From Sphingosinicella flava (GTDB lineage: Bacteria > Pseudomonadota > Alphaproteobacteria > Sphingomonadales > Sphingomonadaceae): a DNA stretch of 64,000 nucleotides. Below the pieces are notes generated by a model that worked only from the letters and a program-made list of their open reading frames with translations, did not search any database and had not been told where the DNA came from. The position numbers and the translations under genes are program-made. Every line of letters starts with the position of its first letter. Position 1 is the first letter of the stretch. Location of the stretch: assembly GCF_016025255.1 (NCBI RefSeq), contig NZ_CP065592.1, forward strand, positions 1,035,122 to 1,099,121, read 5' to 3'. Positions 9,153-18,104 of this stretch are shown piece after piece.

Positions 9153-11474
9153 CTAGCGGGAGCTTCGTCCGCCTTTGTGCCGGATATTGGCGGGCCGTCC
9201 GCGCTTGCCCTGCATCCGCTTTTCCGGCTTGCCGGTGCGGCCGCCATCACGGCGCAGGGCGCGGCGGACAGGCGAATCCGTGCCGCCTTCGGGAAGCGCG
9301 AAGCGAAGCGCGCCGCTGACCGGATCGGCTTCGGCAAGGCGCAGTTTCAGGCGCTGTCCCGGCGCATATTGTTCGCCGGTCTCATCGCCGGTCAGCGTCT
9401 GGCTGGCCTCGTCATAACGGAAATAATCGGTGCCAAGTGTCGAGACCGGCACCAAACCGTCCCCGCCCAATCCCACCACCGTCGCGAAGAAGCCGAAAGG
9501 CTGGACGCCGGTGATCCGGCAATCGACCAGCTCGCCGACATGGTCGGATAGATAAGCGGCGACATAGCGGTCGATCGTCTCCCGCTCCGCCTCCATGGCG
9601 CGGCGCTCGTGCTGGGAAATGAGCTCGCCCGTCACTTCCATCGCCTCGGCTTCCTGGTCGGTCAGGCCGCCATCGCCCAGGCGGTAGGCGCGGACCAGGG
9701 CGCGGTGGACGATAAGGTCGGCATAGCGGCGGATCGGGCTGGTGAAATGGGCATAGGAGCCGAGCGCGAGGCCGAAATGGCCGTGATTTTCGGGGCTGTA
9801 ATAAGCCTGGGTCTGGGTACGGAGCACTTGTTCCATCACCTGCGGACGGAAATCGGCATCGCCGATCCGTTCGAGGATATGGTTGAAAGTTTGCGGCCGG
9901 ACGACCTGGCCCAAGGCGAATTCCACTTCGAAGGTTTTGAGATATTCCTTCAAGGCGACGAGCTTCTCGCGGCTAGGCGGCTCGTGATCGCGATACATGA
10001 CCGGCGCCTTCTTCGCCTCCAGCGCCTTGGCCGCGGCGACGTTGGCGGCGATCATATAATCTTCGATCAGCTTGTGCGCATCCAGGCGCTCGCGCGGGGC
10101 AACGGAGAGGATGCGGCCTTTCTCGTCCAGCATCACGCGGCGTTCGGGAAGGTCGAGATCGAGCGGCGCACGCTTCTGACGGGCCTTGTAGAGCGCGTTC
10201 CAGAATTGCCAGAGCGGCTTCAGCGTACCGTCCAGGAGCGCGGCCGGAACCGTCCCCTCCCCGCCTTGCAGCTCCGGCATCGCGCAGGGAGCGGAGGACA
10301 CTTCGATCCGCTCTTGCCCCAGGCTGGCGTCGATCGCCGCCTGCGCATCCTCATAAGCGATGTTCGCGGCGATGCGGACGCGAGCGCGGGTAAAGCGCCA
10401 ACTTTTCAGCTCCCCGCTCTTCGACACCTGCAAGTGGCAAACGAGCGCCGCGCGATCCTCGTCTTGCTTTAGGGAACAGACGTCGGCGGACAGGGTCTCG
10501 GGCAGCATCGGGACGACGCGGTCGGGGAAATAGACGCTGTTGCCGCGCTTGCGCGCTTCCTTGTCGAGCGCTGACCCGGGACGAACGTAGAAGCTGACAT
10601 CCGCGATGGCGACGATCGCCTTCCAGCCGCCCGAATTCGACGGATCGTCATCCTCCGCCGCCCAGACCGCGTCGTCATGATCGCGCGCATCGGCCGGGTC
10701 GATAGCGACGATCGGGATATGTGTGAGATCTTCCCGCTCGCCTAAATCCTGCCTCGCAACTCGCTCGGCCTCATCCAGCACTTCCTGCGGAAATGTGTGG
10801 GGAATGCCGTGCTTGTGGATGGCGATCAGGCTGAAGCTGCGCGGCGCGAAGGGGTCGCCGAGGATCGTGTCGACCCGCGCCGAAACGCGCGGCGGGCGGC
10901 CGGTCTTCTCGGCGAGAACGAGATCGCCGGCTTCCGCCTCGCCCTTGTCGGATATGGGAAGCTCGCGGCGTTCGCGCTTGTCGACGGGACGCAACCAGTA
11001 ACGCTCGCCCTCCTGATGGACGACGCCCATGACGAGTTCGCTGCCCTTGAGCAGCTTCTTCATCGGGTGGGCGATATAGCCGTTGCCGCGTTCCTCAGTG
11101 CGGGCGAGGATGCGGTCGCCGATGCCCAAGGCTCCCTTCCGCCCCCGCTCCTGCACGCGAATGCGCGGCTGCGGCCCTTCGGCTTCCCAGCGTTCGGGCA
11201 CCGCCCAGATATTGCCGCCATCGTCCACGTCCTGAACGCGCAGCACCGTCACCTTGGGGATGCCGCCCATCCTGTGAAAAGCGCGGCCGGGGCCGCTGTC
11301 GATCAGTCCTTCGTCGCCCATGTCGCGAAGGAGCTGCTTCAATCCGATCTTGTCCTGCGCGCTGAGGCCGAACGCCTTGGCGATCTCCCTTTTGCCCACA
11401 GGCGCGTCGCTCGACTGGATGAAGTCGAGAATCTGTTCGCGTGTCGGAAGGCCGTGCCGTTGCCGTTTCGCCAT
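9153..11474 (-). CDS. rnr: Ribonuclease R
   Basis: A 773-residue 3'-5' exoribonuclease that digests structured RNA. The N-terminal helix-turn-helix (LPTREQILDFI..., about 10-60) is followed by cold-shock-like domains, the RNB catalytic domain with the metal-binding aspartates in IDPADARDHDDAV (about 265-280) and HFTSPIRRYADLIVHR (about 575-590), and a C-terminal S1 domain with VDCRITGVQPFGFF. A basic tail rich in Arg, Gly and Lys ends the protein, as in other RNase R enzymes. Length is within the family range. It ends 6 bp from the convergent stop at 9146. Confidence 0.95.
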   Translation of the reverse strand: MAKRQRHGLPTREQILDFIQSSDAPVGKREIAKAFGLSAQDKIGLKQLLRDMGDEGLIDSGPGRAFHRMGGIPKVTVLRVQDVDDGGNIWAVPERWEAEGPQPRIRVQERGRKGALGIGDRILARTEERGNGYIAHPMKKLLKGSELVMGVVHQEGERYWLRPVDKRERRELPISDKGEAEAGDLVLAEKTGRPPRVSARVDTILGDPFAPRSFSLIAIHKHGIPHTFPQEVLDEAERVARQDLGEREDLTHIPIVAIDPADARDHDDAVWAAEDDDPSNSGGWKAIVAIADVSFYVRPGSALDKEARKRGNSVYFPDRVVPMLPETLSADVCSLKQDEDRAALVCHLQVSKSGELKSWRFTRARVRIAANIAYEDAQAAIDASLGQERIEVSSAPCAMPELQGGEGTVPAALLDGTLKPLWQFWNALYKARQKRAPLDLDLPERRVMLDEKGRILSVAPRERLDAHKLIEDYMIAANVAAAKALEAKKAPVMYRDHEPPSREKLVALKEYLKTFEVEFALGQVVRPQTFNHILERIGDADFRPQVMEQVLRTQTQAYYSPENHGHFGLALGSYAHFTSPIRRYADLIVHRALVRAYRLGDGGLTDQEAEAMEVTGELISQHERRAMEAERETIDRYVAAYLSDHVGELVDCRITGVQPFGFFATVVGLGGDGLVPVSTLGTDYFRYDEASQTLTGDETGEQYAPGQRLKLRLAEADPVSGALRFALPEGGTDSPVRRALRRDGGRTGKPEKRMQGKRGRPANIRHKGGRSSR

Positions 11475-11490
11475 TGGAGACCTTCTAAGC

Positions 11491-11580
11491 CGTCATGCCG
11501 GATTTGACCCGGTATCCATGAACACGGATTTGTCCGGAAATGTTCGGGTTCATAGACCCCAGATCAAGTCCGGGGTGACG
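11491..11580. repeat. Nested inverted-repeat element, family B (GTCATGCCGGA type)
   Basis: The outer arms are CGTCATGCCGGATTTGACCC at 11491 and AGTCCGGGGTGACG ending at 11580. Inside lies a second hairpin with ATGAAC/GTTCAT ends (11518-11552) around CGGATTTGTCCG. The element occupies the gap upstream of rnr and runs into the 3' end of the M28 peptidase gene, whose stop codon (11564-11566) it supplies. A single-arm copy of the same family is at 19241. Confidence 0.82.
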
Positions 11581-12961
11581 TGGGAGGGGCTGCCGGAGCT
11601 GAGACGGGTGCGGGCGCTTCATAGGGCCGGAACGCACCACCCGGCACGGCGGATGCAACGGGGCTTTCATGACCATCGCTAGACACGGCGGAAACCCCAA
11701 AGATCCAATCGTCAACGCGGATGCCGGCAATCCCTTGCACGTACATAGTCGTCGCGCCTTGCGCCGAGGATTGCGGCTTAAAGCGCAGCTCATGCTCCCA
11801 TTGACTCGCATCCGTCCTCCGCCAGCGGATGACATAGCCCTGAGCGCCGGCGACCGCAGGCCAGGAAATCACTGTATCATTGGATACCGCGCCTTCAACA
11901 CTGGGGGCAGGTGGCGGCGGGGCGCTGGCCAGCGCGGCGAGGGCGGCGACATTCAGCTTCGTGACCTTCGCAAGATAGGCAAAATCCATCTTGTCCGGCG
12001 TGTCGCCATATTCGATGCCGCCTTCGGTCCGCAGATCCTGGTGCTGCTCGTTATAATTTTCGATAGCAACGGAGAAGCGGATGGCGGGATAACCCGCGTT
12101 GAGGAATTCGGTGTGATCGCCGCCTCTTCCGAAGCGATCATTGCGCCAGATCTGCCGGACGTCGAGGCCGAGCGACAGATTATCGGCCAATGTATCGAGC
12201 CAGCGCGACAGGTTGCGGGACGGGCTGTCATTCTCGCCGCCGAGGCTTCGTTGCGGCCCGCGGAGATCGGCGCCGCCCTGCCAGCGCGGGCCTTCGGAGA
12301 AGACGCGGACATGGGCGTTGTCGCAGACGCCGTCCGATCCGCAGCTGCCGCCGATGATGTCGTTGTTCAAATTGGCGATGACGTTCCAGCCCTGCGCCTT
12401 GGCATAATCGGCGAGGATCTTCGCGCCGACCAGCCCCTGCTCCTCGCCCGACAGCACGCCATAGACGATGGTCGCGGGGAATTTGTGCTTCGACAGGACG
12501 CGCGCGGCCTCGATCACCGCGACGGTGCCGGAACCGTCGTCATTGGCGCCCGGTGCGTCGGCGGTCGCGTTCATGACGTCGGTGACGCGGCTGTCGATAT
12601 GGCCGGTGATGATGACGACGTCGTTGGGGCGCTCCGTCCCCTTCTGCACCGCGATGACATCCACGACCCGGGTCGGGTTGGGAATGCGGCGGCCGGTGAC
12701 CGTGTCCTCGGGCCGCGCGGTCGTGAGACAATTGCCGCAGGCCTTCGAAGCCGCCTTGAATTCCCCTTCCGCCCAATTGAGCGCCGCGCCGATGCCCCGC
12801 TTCGGATCGGTGAGCGATGAGAGAGTGTGGCGGGTGCCGAAGCTCACCAGCTTGTCGATATCGGCGCGCAGCCGGTCTTGACTGACGGCGTCGGCAGCGG
12901 GGTGGACGGGCGCGGCGGCGATCAGAAGGGGCGCCAGAAGCAAAAGGTGGGGCTTGGTCAT
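11564..12961 (-). CDS. Secreted M28-family zinc aminopeptidase
   Basis: A 465-residue exported peptidase. The signal peptide is MTKPHLLLLAPLLIAAAPVH. The M28 metal site is visible: VVIITGHIDSR (first His), PGANDDGSGTVAV (bridging Asp), GVLSGEEQGLVGAK (catalytic Glu pair) and GRGGDHTEFLNAG (C-terminal His). A fibronectin III-like domain follows (about residues 360-440, TVISWPAVAGAQGYVIRWRR in part: ISWPAVAGAQGYVIRW), ending in a Pro/Ala-rich tail. Start at 12961 is chosen for the signal peptide. The last residues are encoded by a palindromic element (11491-11580), so the native C-terminus may have been replaced. Confidence 0.88.
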   Translation of the reverse strand: MTKPHLLLLAPLLIAAAPVHPAADAVSQDRLRADIDKLVSFGTRHTLSSLTDPKRGIGAALNWAEGEFKAASKACGNCLTTARPEDTVTGRRIPNPTRVVDVIAVQKGTERPNDVVIITGHIDSRVTDVMNATADAPGANDDGSGTVAVIEAARVLSKHKFPATIVYGVLSGEEQGLVGAKILADYAKAQGWNVIANLNNDIIGGSCGSDGVCDNAHVRVFSEGPRWQGGADLRGPQRSLGGENDSPSRNLSRWLDTLADNLSLGLDVRQIWRNDRFGRGGDHTEFLNAGYPAIRFSVAIENYNEQHQDLRTEGGIEYGDTPDKMDFAYLAKVTKLNVAALAALASAPPPPAPSVEGAVSNDTVISWPAVAGAQGYVIRWRRTDASQWEHELRFKPQSSAQGATTMYVQGIAGIRVDDWIFGVSAVSSDGHESPVASAVPGGAFRPYEAPAPVSAPAAPPTSPRT

Positions 12962-13087
12962 GGAAGGACACTGCCCGCGCTTTTTGCTTGTGACAACGCC
13001 CTTCGTCGGCCCGATCGCATGGATTGGTCGAATGCTCCTTCTTCTCATCGCCTTATCCGCTAACCTGAAAATTCTCTTTGGGGGGAT

Positions 13088-13717
13088 ATGATGCGTACCT
13101 ATTTACTTGCCGCTACGGCGTTGATTTTTGCTGCCCAAGCCAATGCTGCAGTCCAGGAGGCCGCCAAACCGGCTCAGGCTGCGGCTGCGCCGGTAAAACC
13201 GAAGATCAACCAAGGTCAGATCAAATATAACTCGATTTTCCCGGTCAACACACCGGATTCAGTGTTGGAGCCAATGCTTGCCGAAGTTGGCACATGGGAC
13301 GCAGATATTGAATTATATGTGGGAGATCCCGCCAACCAGCCGATCCGCAAGAAGGGCGTTCAGACCAATCGCATGGTGTCGAGTGGGCGCTACATGCTGA
13401 ACGAGATGAAATATCTCGACGGCACCTACGAAGGGACGGGGCTGTGGGGCTGGGACGCCTTCACCAACCGCTATACCGGGGTCTGGATGGACGGCAGCCA
13501 TTATCTCGTCCGCCACGATATCGGTTATTACAATCCGGACAATCATACCTTCCGCTGGGAATCGGACACGATGCAGCCGGATGGTGTCACCACGCGCTTC
13601 CGCATCACCCAACAGTTCATGGGCGACAAGCGTACGTTTCAGATGGACACAATGGACGCGAAGACGGGAGAATTCCGCAAGCTCATCTTCATGACCTTCA
13701 CAAAGCGGAAGGCGTAA
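13088..13717 (+). CDS. Secreted DUF1579-like protein, second copy
   Basis: A 209-residue exported protein with signal peptide MMRTYLLAATALIFAAQANA and a purine-rich TTTGGGGGGAT ribosome-binding site. After an Ala/Pro-rich linker it carries the DUF1579 pattern: GTWDADIELYVGD, SGRYMLNEMKY, GVWMDGSHYLVRHD and C-terminal FTKRKA. It is clearly a paralogue of the protein at 7180-7749 but is more diverged than a recent duplication. It is followed by a strong terminator. The ligand or enzymatic role is unknown. Confidence 0.8.
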   Translation: MMRTYLLAATALIFAAQANAAVQEAAKPAQAAAAPVKPKINQGQIKYNSIFPVNTPDSVLEPMLAEVGTWDADIELYVGDPANQPIRKKGVQTNRMVSSGRYMLNEMKYLDGTYEGTGLWGWDAFTNRYTGVWMDGSHYLVRHDIGYYNPDNHTFRWESDTMQPDGVTTRFRITQQFMGDKRTFQMDTMDAKTGEFRKLIFMTFTKRKA

Positions 13718-13728
13718 GCCGTCTATTC

Positions 13729-13762
13729 AAACAGGCTCCTGCGAAAACAGGGGCCTGTTTTC
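13729..13762 (+). terminator. Rho-independent terminator of the DUF1579 gene
   Basis: AAACAGGC at 13729-13736 pairs with GCCTGTTT at 13753-13760, extended through CTCCTG/CAGGGG with wobble, around a CGAAAA loop and followed by TTTTC. It is the first half of a family D palindromic element, so the repeat appears to have been adapted as a terminator. Confidence 0.75.
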
Positions 13763-13800
13763 ACTCATCGCGTTGCTGACTCCTGCTCTTGCAGGAGCAC
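13729..13800. repeat. Inverted-repeat element, family D (CTCCTGC-GAAA-GCAGGAG type)
   Basis: Two hairpins face each other: GGCTCCTGCGAAAACAGGGG near 13734 and GACTCCTGCTCTTGCAGGAG ending near 13798. It is an imperfect copy of the perfect element at 46434-46503. It separates the convergent DUF1579 and FAH-family genes. Confidence 0.75.
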
Positions 13801-13805
13801 TGGCT

Positions 13806-14813
13806 TCAGGCCTTCTCTACAGCCTGCTCGATGGTACCGAAAATGGCGTGGCCATGTTCGTCCTCCATCCAGATGCGGATCGTGTCGCCGGCCTTGAGGA
13901 ACGGCGTGGACGGCTTGCCGTCGAGGATCGTTTCGATCATCCGCACTTCGGCCAGGCAGCTATAGCCTAAGCCGCCACGGGCGACGGGCTTGCCGGGGCC
14001 GCCGTCCGCATCCCGATTCGATACCGTGCCGGAGCCGATGATCGAACCCGCGCCGATGTTCCGGGTCTTGGCGAGATGGGCGACGAGCGTTCCGAAATCG
14101 AAGGTCATGTCGACACCCGCGTCGGCGCGGCCGAAGGGCTGGCCGTTGAGATCGACCTTCAAAGGGCCATGCAGCTTGCCGTCCTTCCAGCGGTCGCCAA
14201 GCTCGTCGGGCGTAACGAGCACGGGAGAGAGGGCGCTGGCGGGTTTGGATTGCACGAAGCCGAAGCCCTTGGCGAGTTCGGCGGGAATGAGGTTGCGCAA
14301 GGACACGTCGTTGACGAGGCCGACGAGGCGGATGCAGTTCAGCGCCTCTTCGCGGGAGACGCCGCGCGGCACGTCGCCGGTGACGACGACGATCTCGGCT
14401 TCGAGGTCGCAGCCCCAGCTTTCGTCGGCGAGCGGGATGGGATCGCGCGGAGCCAGCATTTCGTCGGACGCGCCCTGATACATGAGGGGGTCCGTCCAGA
14501 AACTTTCGGGAAGCTCGGCGCCGCGTGCTTTCCGCACCAGCTCGACATGGTTCACATAAGCCGAGCCGTCCGCCCACTGATAGGCGCGCGGCAGCGGCGC
14601 GGCGGCATTGCGTTCGTGGAAACGCATCATCGGGATCGCTTCGTGGGCGAGATCGGTGGCGAGCAGTTCGAGTTGCGGCGCGACCCGCTCCCAATCGTCG
14701 AGCGCGGCCTGCAGGGTCGGCGCGATGTGCGTCGCGTCCGCGCACCAGGCGAGGTCGTGGCTCACGACAACAAGGCGCCCGTCGCGCCCCCCTTTTAGCG
14801 ATCCGAGTTTCAT
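13806..14813 (-). CDS. Fumarylacetoacetate hydrolase family protein
   Basis: A 335-residue FAH-superfamily enzyme. Segments typical of the family are WGCDLEAEIVVVTGD with acidic metal ligands (about residue 190), RNIGAGSIIGSGTVSN (about 265-280) and GYSCLAEVRMIETI. These enzymes hydrolyse or decarboxylate beta-diketo acids from aromatic or sugar degradation; its length and N-terminal domain fit fumarylacetoacetase-like proteins of tyrosine catabolism more than the short FahA-domain decarboxylases. The start at ATG 14813 has AAGGAGA at ideal spacing. It is divergent from the valine operon, with a palindromic element between. Confidence 0.82.
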   Translation of the reverse strand: MKLGSLKGGRDGRLVVVSHDLAWCADATHIAPTLQAALDDWERVAPQLELLATDLAHEAIPMMRFHERNAAAPLPRAYQWADGSAYVNHVELVRKARGAELPESFWTDPLMYQGASDEMLAPRDPIPLADESWGCDLEAEIVVVTGDVPRGVSREEALNCIRLVGLVNDVSLRNLIPAELAKGFGFVQSKPASALSPVLVTPDELGDRWKDGKLHGPLKVDLNGQPFGRADAGVDMTFDFGTLVAHLAKTRNIGAGSIIGSGTVSNRDADGGPGKPVARGGLGYSCLAEVRMIETILDGKPSTPFLKAGDTIRIWMEDEHGHAIFGTIEQAVEKA

Positions 14814-14832
14814 GCGCTCTCCTTCTGCCTTT

Positions 14833-14918
14833 GCCGTCATTCCGGCGAAAGCCGGAATCTCAGGACGAGAGGGCGCGGCACTTCACCAAAAAGACCCCGG
14901 CCTCCGCCGGGGTGACGC
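14833..14918. repeat. Inverted-repeat element, family A variant (GTCATTCCGGC type)
   Basis: GTCATTCCGGCGAAAGCCGG starts at 14836 and ACCCCGGCCTCCGCCGGGGT lies at 14894-14913, followed by GAC. Both arms are hairpins, with GTCA/TGAC at the outer ends. It lies in the 186-bp divergent gap between the FAH-family gene and mmsA, so it is in the 5' region of both. Confidence 0.8.
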
Positions 14919-14999
14919 TTATTGACCAACCAACTGGCATTTCCGCTCCTGCTTGGCTAGGGGCAGCGCAGATCAAAAAGACTCACATTTGAGGATGCC

Positions 15000-16496
15000 A
15001 TGCGGAACATCGATCATTTCATTGGCGGCGCGGCTTATGCGTCGGGCGAGCGGACGAGCGACGTGTTCGACCCCAATAATGGCGTCGTCCAGGCGCAAGT
15101 TCGCCTCGGCACCGCGGCCGATCTTCAAAAGGCGATGGGCAATGCGCTGAAGGCGCAGCCCGCCTGGGCGGCGACCAACCCGCAGCGCCGCGCCCGCGTG
15201 ATGTTCAACTTCAAGGCGCTCGTCGAACAGAATATGGACGAGCTCGCCCACCTCCTCTCCTCCGAACATGGCAAGGTAATCGCGGACGCCAAGGGCGACA
15301 TTCAGCGCGGCCTGGAAGTGATCGAATTTTCCTGCGGCATCCCGCACGCGCTGAAGGGCGAATATACGCAGGGCGCCGGGCCGGGCATCGACGTCTTTTC
15401 CATGCGCCAGCCGCTCGGCGTCGTCGCGGGCATCACGCCGTTCAACTTCCCCGGCATGATCCCGATGTGGATGTTCGGCGTCGCCATCGCTTGCGGCAAC
15501 GCTTTCATCCTGAAGCCGTCCGAGCGCGATCCCTCCGTGCCCGTCCGCCTCGCCCAGCTGATGCAGGAGGCGGGGCTGCCCGACGGCATCCTGCAGGTCG
15601 TCAACGGCGACAAGGAAATGGTCGACGCGATCCTTGACCATGAGGATATCAAGGCGGTGAGCTTCGTCGGCTCTTCCGACATCGCCCATTATGTCTACAA
15701 GCGCGGCGTTGCGGCCGGAAAGCGCGTCCAGGCGATGGGCGGCGCGAAAAATCACGGCATCGTTATGCCGGACGCCGATCTCGACCAGGTGGTGAACGAT
15801 CTGACCGGTGCGGCCTTCGGCTCAGCGGGCGAGCGCTGCATGGCGCTTCCGGTCGTGGTGCCGGTGGGCGACAAGACCGCCAATGCCCTGCGCGAAAAGC
15901 TGATCCCCGCAATCGAAAAGCTGCGCGTCGGCATCTCCACCGACGCCGAGGCGCATTACGGCCCGGTGGTGAACGCGGCGCACAAGCAGAAGGTCGAAAA
16001 TTACATCCAGATGGGCGTCGATGAAGGCGCCGAGCTGGTCGTCGACGGACGCGGCTTCACGCTACAGGGGCATGAAAAAGGCTTCTTCGTCGGCCCGACC
16101 CTGTTCGACCATGTGAAGCCGACGATGCAGAGCTACCAGGAAGAGATTTTCGGCCCCGTGCTGCAGATCGTCCGCGCCGACAGCTTCGAGGAAGCGGTGC
16201 GCCTCCCCTCCGACCACCAATATGGCAATGGCGTCGCGATCTTCACCCGCAACGGCCACGCCGCCCGGGAATTCGCGGCGCGCGTCAATGTCGGCATGGT
16301 CGGCATCAACGTGCCGATCCCGGTGCCGGTCGCCTATCACACGTTCGGCGGCTGGAAGCGCTCCGCCTTTGGCGACATCAACCAACACGGCATGGAAGGT
16401 GTCCGCTTCTGGACCAAGACGAAGACGGTGACGCAGCGCTGGCCGGACGGATCAGTGACGGGCGAGAACGCCTTCGTCATTCCGACGATGGGATAA
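15000..16496 (+). CDS. mmsA: CoA-acylating methylmalonate-semialdehyde dehydrogenase
   Basis: A 498-residue aldehyde dehydrogenase that converts methylmalonate semialdehyde, CoA and NAD+ to propionyl-CoA and CO2, the last valine step. Features: the N-terminal FIGGAAY, the family-specific GITPFNFPGMIPMWMF (about 155), NAD-binding SFVGSSDIAHYVY, QAMGGAKNHGIVMPDAD (MMSDH has this in place of the glutamate motif of other ALDHs), and the catalytic Cys in GSAGERCMALPV. The complete length is normal. It is first in the valine operon and is followed after 3 bp by the small unknown gene at 16500. Confidence 0.95.
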   Translation: MRNIDHFIGGAAYASGERTSDVFDPNNGVVQAQVRLGTAADLQKAMGNALKAQPAWAATNPQRRARVMFNFKALVEQNMDELAHLLSSEHGKVIADAKGDIQRGLEVIEFSCGIPHALKGEYTQGAGPGIDVFSMRQPLGVVAGITPFNFPGMIPMWMFGVAIACGNAFILKPSERDPSVPVRLAQLMQEAGLPDGILQVVNGDKEMVDAILDHEDIKAVSFVGSSDIAHYVYKRGVAAGKRVQAMGGAKNHGIVMPDADLDQVVNDLTGAAFGSAGERCMALPVVVPVGDKTANALREKLIPAIEKLRVGISTDAEAHYGPVVNAAHKQKVENYIQMGVDEGAELVVDGRGFTLQGHEKGFFVGPTLFDHVKPTMQSYQEEIFGPVLQIVRADSFEEAVRLPSDHQYGNGVAIFTRNGHAAREFAARVNVGMVGINVPIPVPVAYHTFGGWKRSAFGDINQHGMEGVRFWTKTKTVTQRWPDGSVTGENAFVIPTMG

Positions 16497-16499
16497 GAT

Positions 16500-16952
16500 G
16501 TGACGCCCACCTTCATCTCGCTTGTTGCAATTGCTTGGCTCTCTCCGGCCCCATCCACGTTTTCAACCGTTGAAATGCGGTTTGTAGGGCCAGGCTATTA
16601 TTGCGGTGGCGGCTTTCTCGTGCGACTCGAAAAAGGTGAGCAGGTGACATTCACCTCGCAACGGATCGATACAGCCACTATCAGCCTGGACCTTGCCGGT
16701 CGGCGGGTGGAGGCGACATCGTCACCGGTAGCTCCTCGCGGGAAGCGCGTCCAGAAAATCGCGGAAGGCATTTTACGCCAGAGCTCTGAAAACGGCCGCA
16801 TCTTTTATGTCGTGGACGATCAACAGCCTATCCTCCTCAGTATCACCAGCCCAGCTTTTCGCGGTTTTACGAAGGACAAGTGGTTCTTCGATCGAATTAA
16901 CTTCGATCCTACGGCCGAAAAGGCCGTAACCTGTCTGGCTCAACAAAAGTGA
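16500..16952 (+). CDS. Unrecognised small protein inside the valine operon
   Basis: A 150-residue protein that I do not recognise. It starts with GTG three bases after the mmsA stop and ends just before the acyl-CoA dehydrogenase gene, so it is co-directional and tightly packed. The N-terminus TPTFISLVAIAWLSPAP is hydrophobic enough for a weak signal peptide. Two cysteines flank the mature part (YYCGGGFLV near residue 35 and TCLAQQK at the end). Third-position GC is visibly lower than in the flanking catabolic genes. No catalytic motif is visible. Start codon and reality as a protein are less certain than for its neighbours. Confidence 0.6.
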   Translation: MTPTFISLVAIAWLSPAPSTFSTVEMRFVGPGYYCGGGFLVRLEKGEQVTFTSQRIDTATISLDLAGRRVEATSSPVAPRGKRVQKIAEGILRQSSENGRIFYVVDDQQPILLSITSPAFRGFTKDKWFFDRINFDPTAEKAVTCLAQQK

Positions 16953-16957
16953 TTTCG

Positions 16958-18100
16958 ATGACCCAATTCGACCTGACCGACGACCAGCGCCAGATCCAGG
17001 AGATGGCGCAGAAGTTCACCGCCGATGCCATCACGCCTTTCGCGGGCGAATGGGACGAAAAGCATATTTTCCCGAAAGATACGATCCGGGCGGCGGCGGA
17101 GCTTGGTTTCGGCTCCATCTATGTGTCCGAGGACAGCGGCGGCATCGGGCTGGGCCGGCTTGAGGCGGCGCTGATCATGGAGGCGATGGCCTATGGTTGT
17201 CCCTCCACCTCCGCCTTCATCTCGATCCACAACATGGCTGCGTGGATGATCGACCGCTTCGGGTCGGCGGATTTGAAGGCCAAGTATTTGCCGCCGATGG
17301 TGACGATGGAGCAGATGGGCTCCTATTGCCTGACTGAGCCTTCCTCTGGTTCCGATGCGGCGGCGCTCAAGACCAAGGCGGTGCTGAACGGCGACCATTA
17401 TGTCGTGTCGGGCTCCAAGGCCTTCATCTCCGGCGGCGGCGAGAATGAGATTTACGTGACCATGGTCCGCACCGGCGAGGATGGGCCGAAGGGCATCACC
17501 TGCCTCGTCATCGAAAAGGACATGCCGGGCGTCAGCTTCGGTGCGCAGGAGAAGAAATTGGGCTGGCATTCGCAGCCGACGGCGCAGGTCAATTTCGACG
17601 AGGTGCGCGTGCCGGTGGCGAACCGCGTCGGCGGCGAAGGTGAAGGCTTCCGCATCGCGATGATGGGCCTTGACGGCGGCCGTCTCAACATCGGCGCCTG
17701 CTCGCTGGGCGGGGCGCAGCGCTGCCTCGACGAAGCGGTAAAATATACGAAGGACCGCAAGCAGTTCGGCAATACGATCGCGGATTTCCAGAACACGCAG
17801 TTCATGCTGGCCGATATGGAGACCGAGCTTCAGGCCGCCCGCATCCTTCTCTATACGGCGGCGGCGAAGGTGACGGCGGGCGCGCCGGACAAGACCAAGT
17901 TCGCAGCGATGGCGAAGCGCCTCGCCACCGACACGGGCAGCAGCGTCGTCGACCGCGCGCTGCAGCTGCACGGCGGCTACGGCTATCTGCAGGACTATCC
18001 GATCGAGCGTTTCTGGCGCGACCTGCGCGTCCATTCGATCCTGGAAGGCACCAACCAGATCATGCGCGTGATCGTTTCGCGCGAGATGTTGCGGCAGTAG
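16958..18100 (+). CDS. Acyl-CoA dehydrogenase, probably isobutyryl-CoA dehydrogenase
   Basis: A 380-residue FAD-dependent acyl-CoA dehydrogenase. Signatures: YCLTEPSSGSDAAAL (FAD/substrate loop, about 125-140), DRKQFGNTIADFQ, QLHGGYGYLQDYPIERFWRD and the C-terminal ILEGTNQIMR carrying the catalytic glutamate position. The valine-pathway context (mmsA upstream; crotonase-family enzymes and mmsB downstream) points to isobutyryl-CoA to methacrylyl-CoA conversion. ATG 16958 is used; a GTG nine bases earlier overlaps the upstream stop and would add three residues. Electron transfer would go to ETF. Confidence 0.9.
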   Translation: MTQFDLTDDQRQIQEMAQKFTADAITPFAGEWDEKHIFPKDTIRAAAELGFGSIYVSEDSGGIGLGRLEAALIMEAMAYGCPSTSAFISIHNMAAWMIDRFGSADLKAKYLPPMVTMEQMGSYCLTEPSSGSDAAALKTKAVLNGDHYVVSGSKAFISGGGENEIYVTMVRTGEDGPKGITCLVIEKDMPGVSFGAQEKKLGWHSQPTAQVNFDEVRVPVANRVGGEGEGFRIAMMGLDGGRLNIGACSLGGAQRCLDEAVKYTKDRKQFGNTIADFQNTQFMLADMETELQAARILLYTAAAKVTAGAPDKTKFAAMAKRLATDTGSSVVDRALQLHGGYGYLQDYPIERFWRDLRVHSILEGTNQIMRVIVSREMLRQ

Positions 18101-18104
18101 CAAG

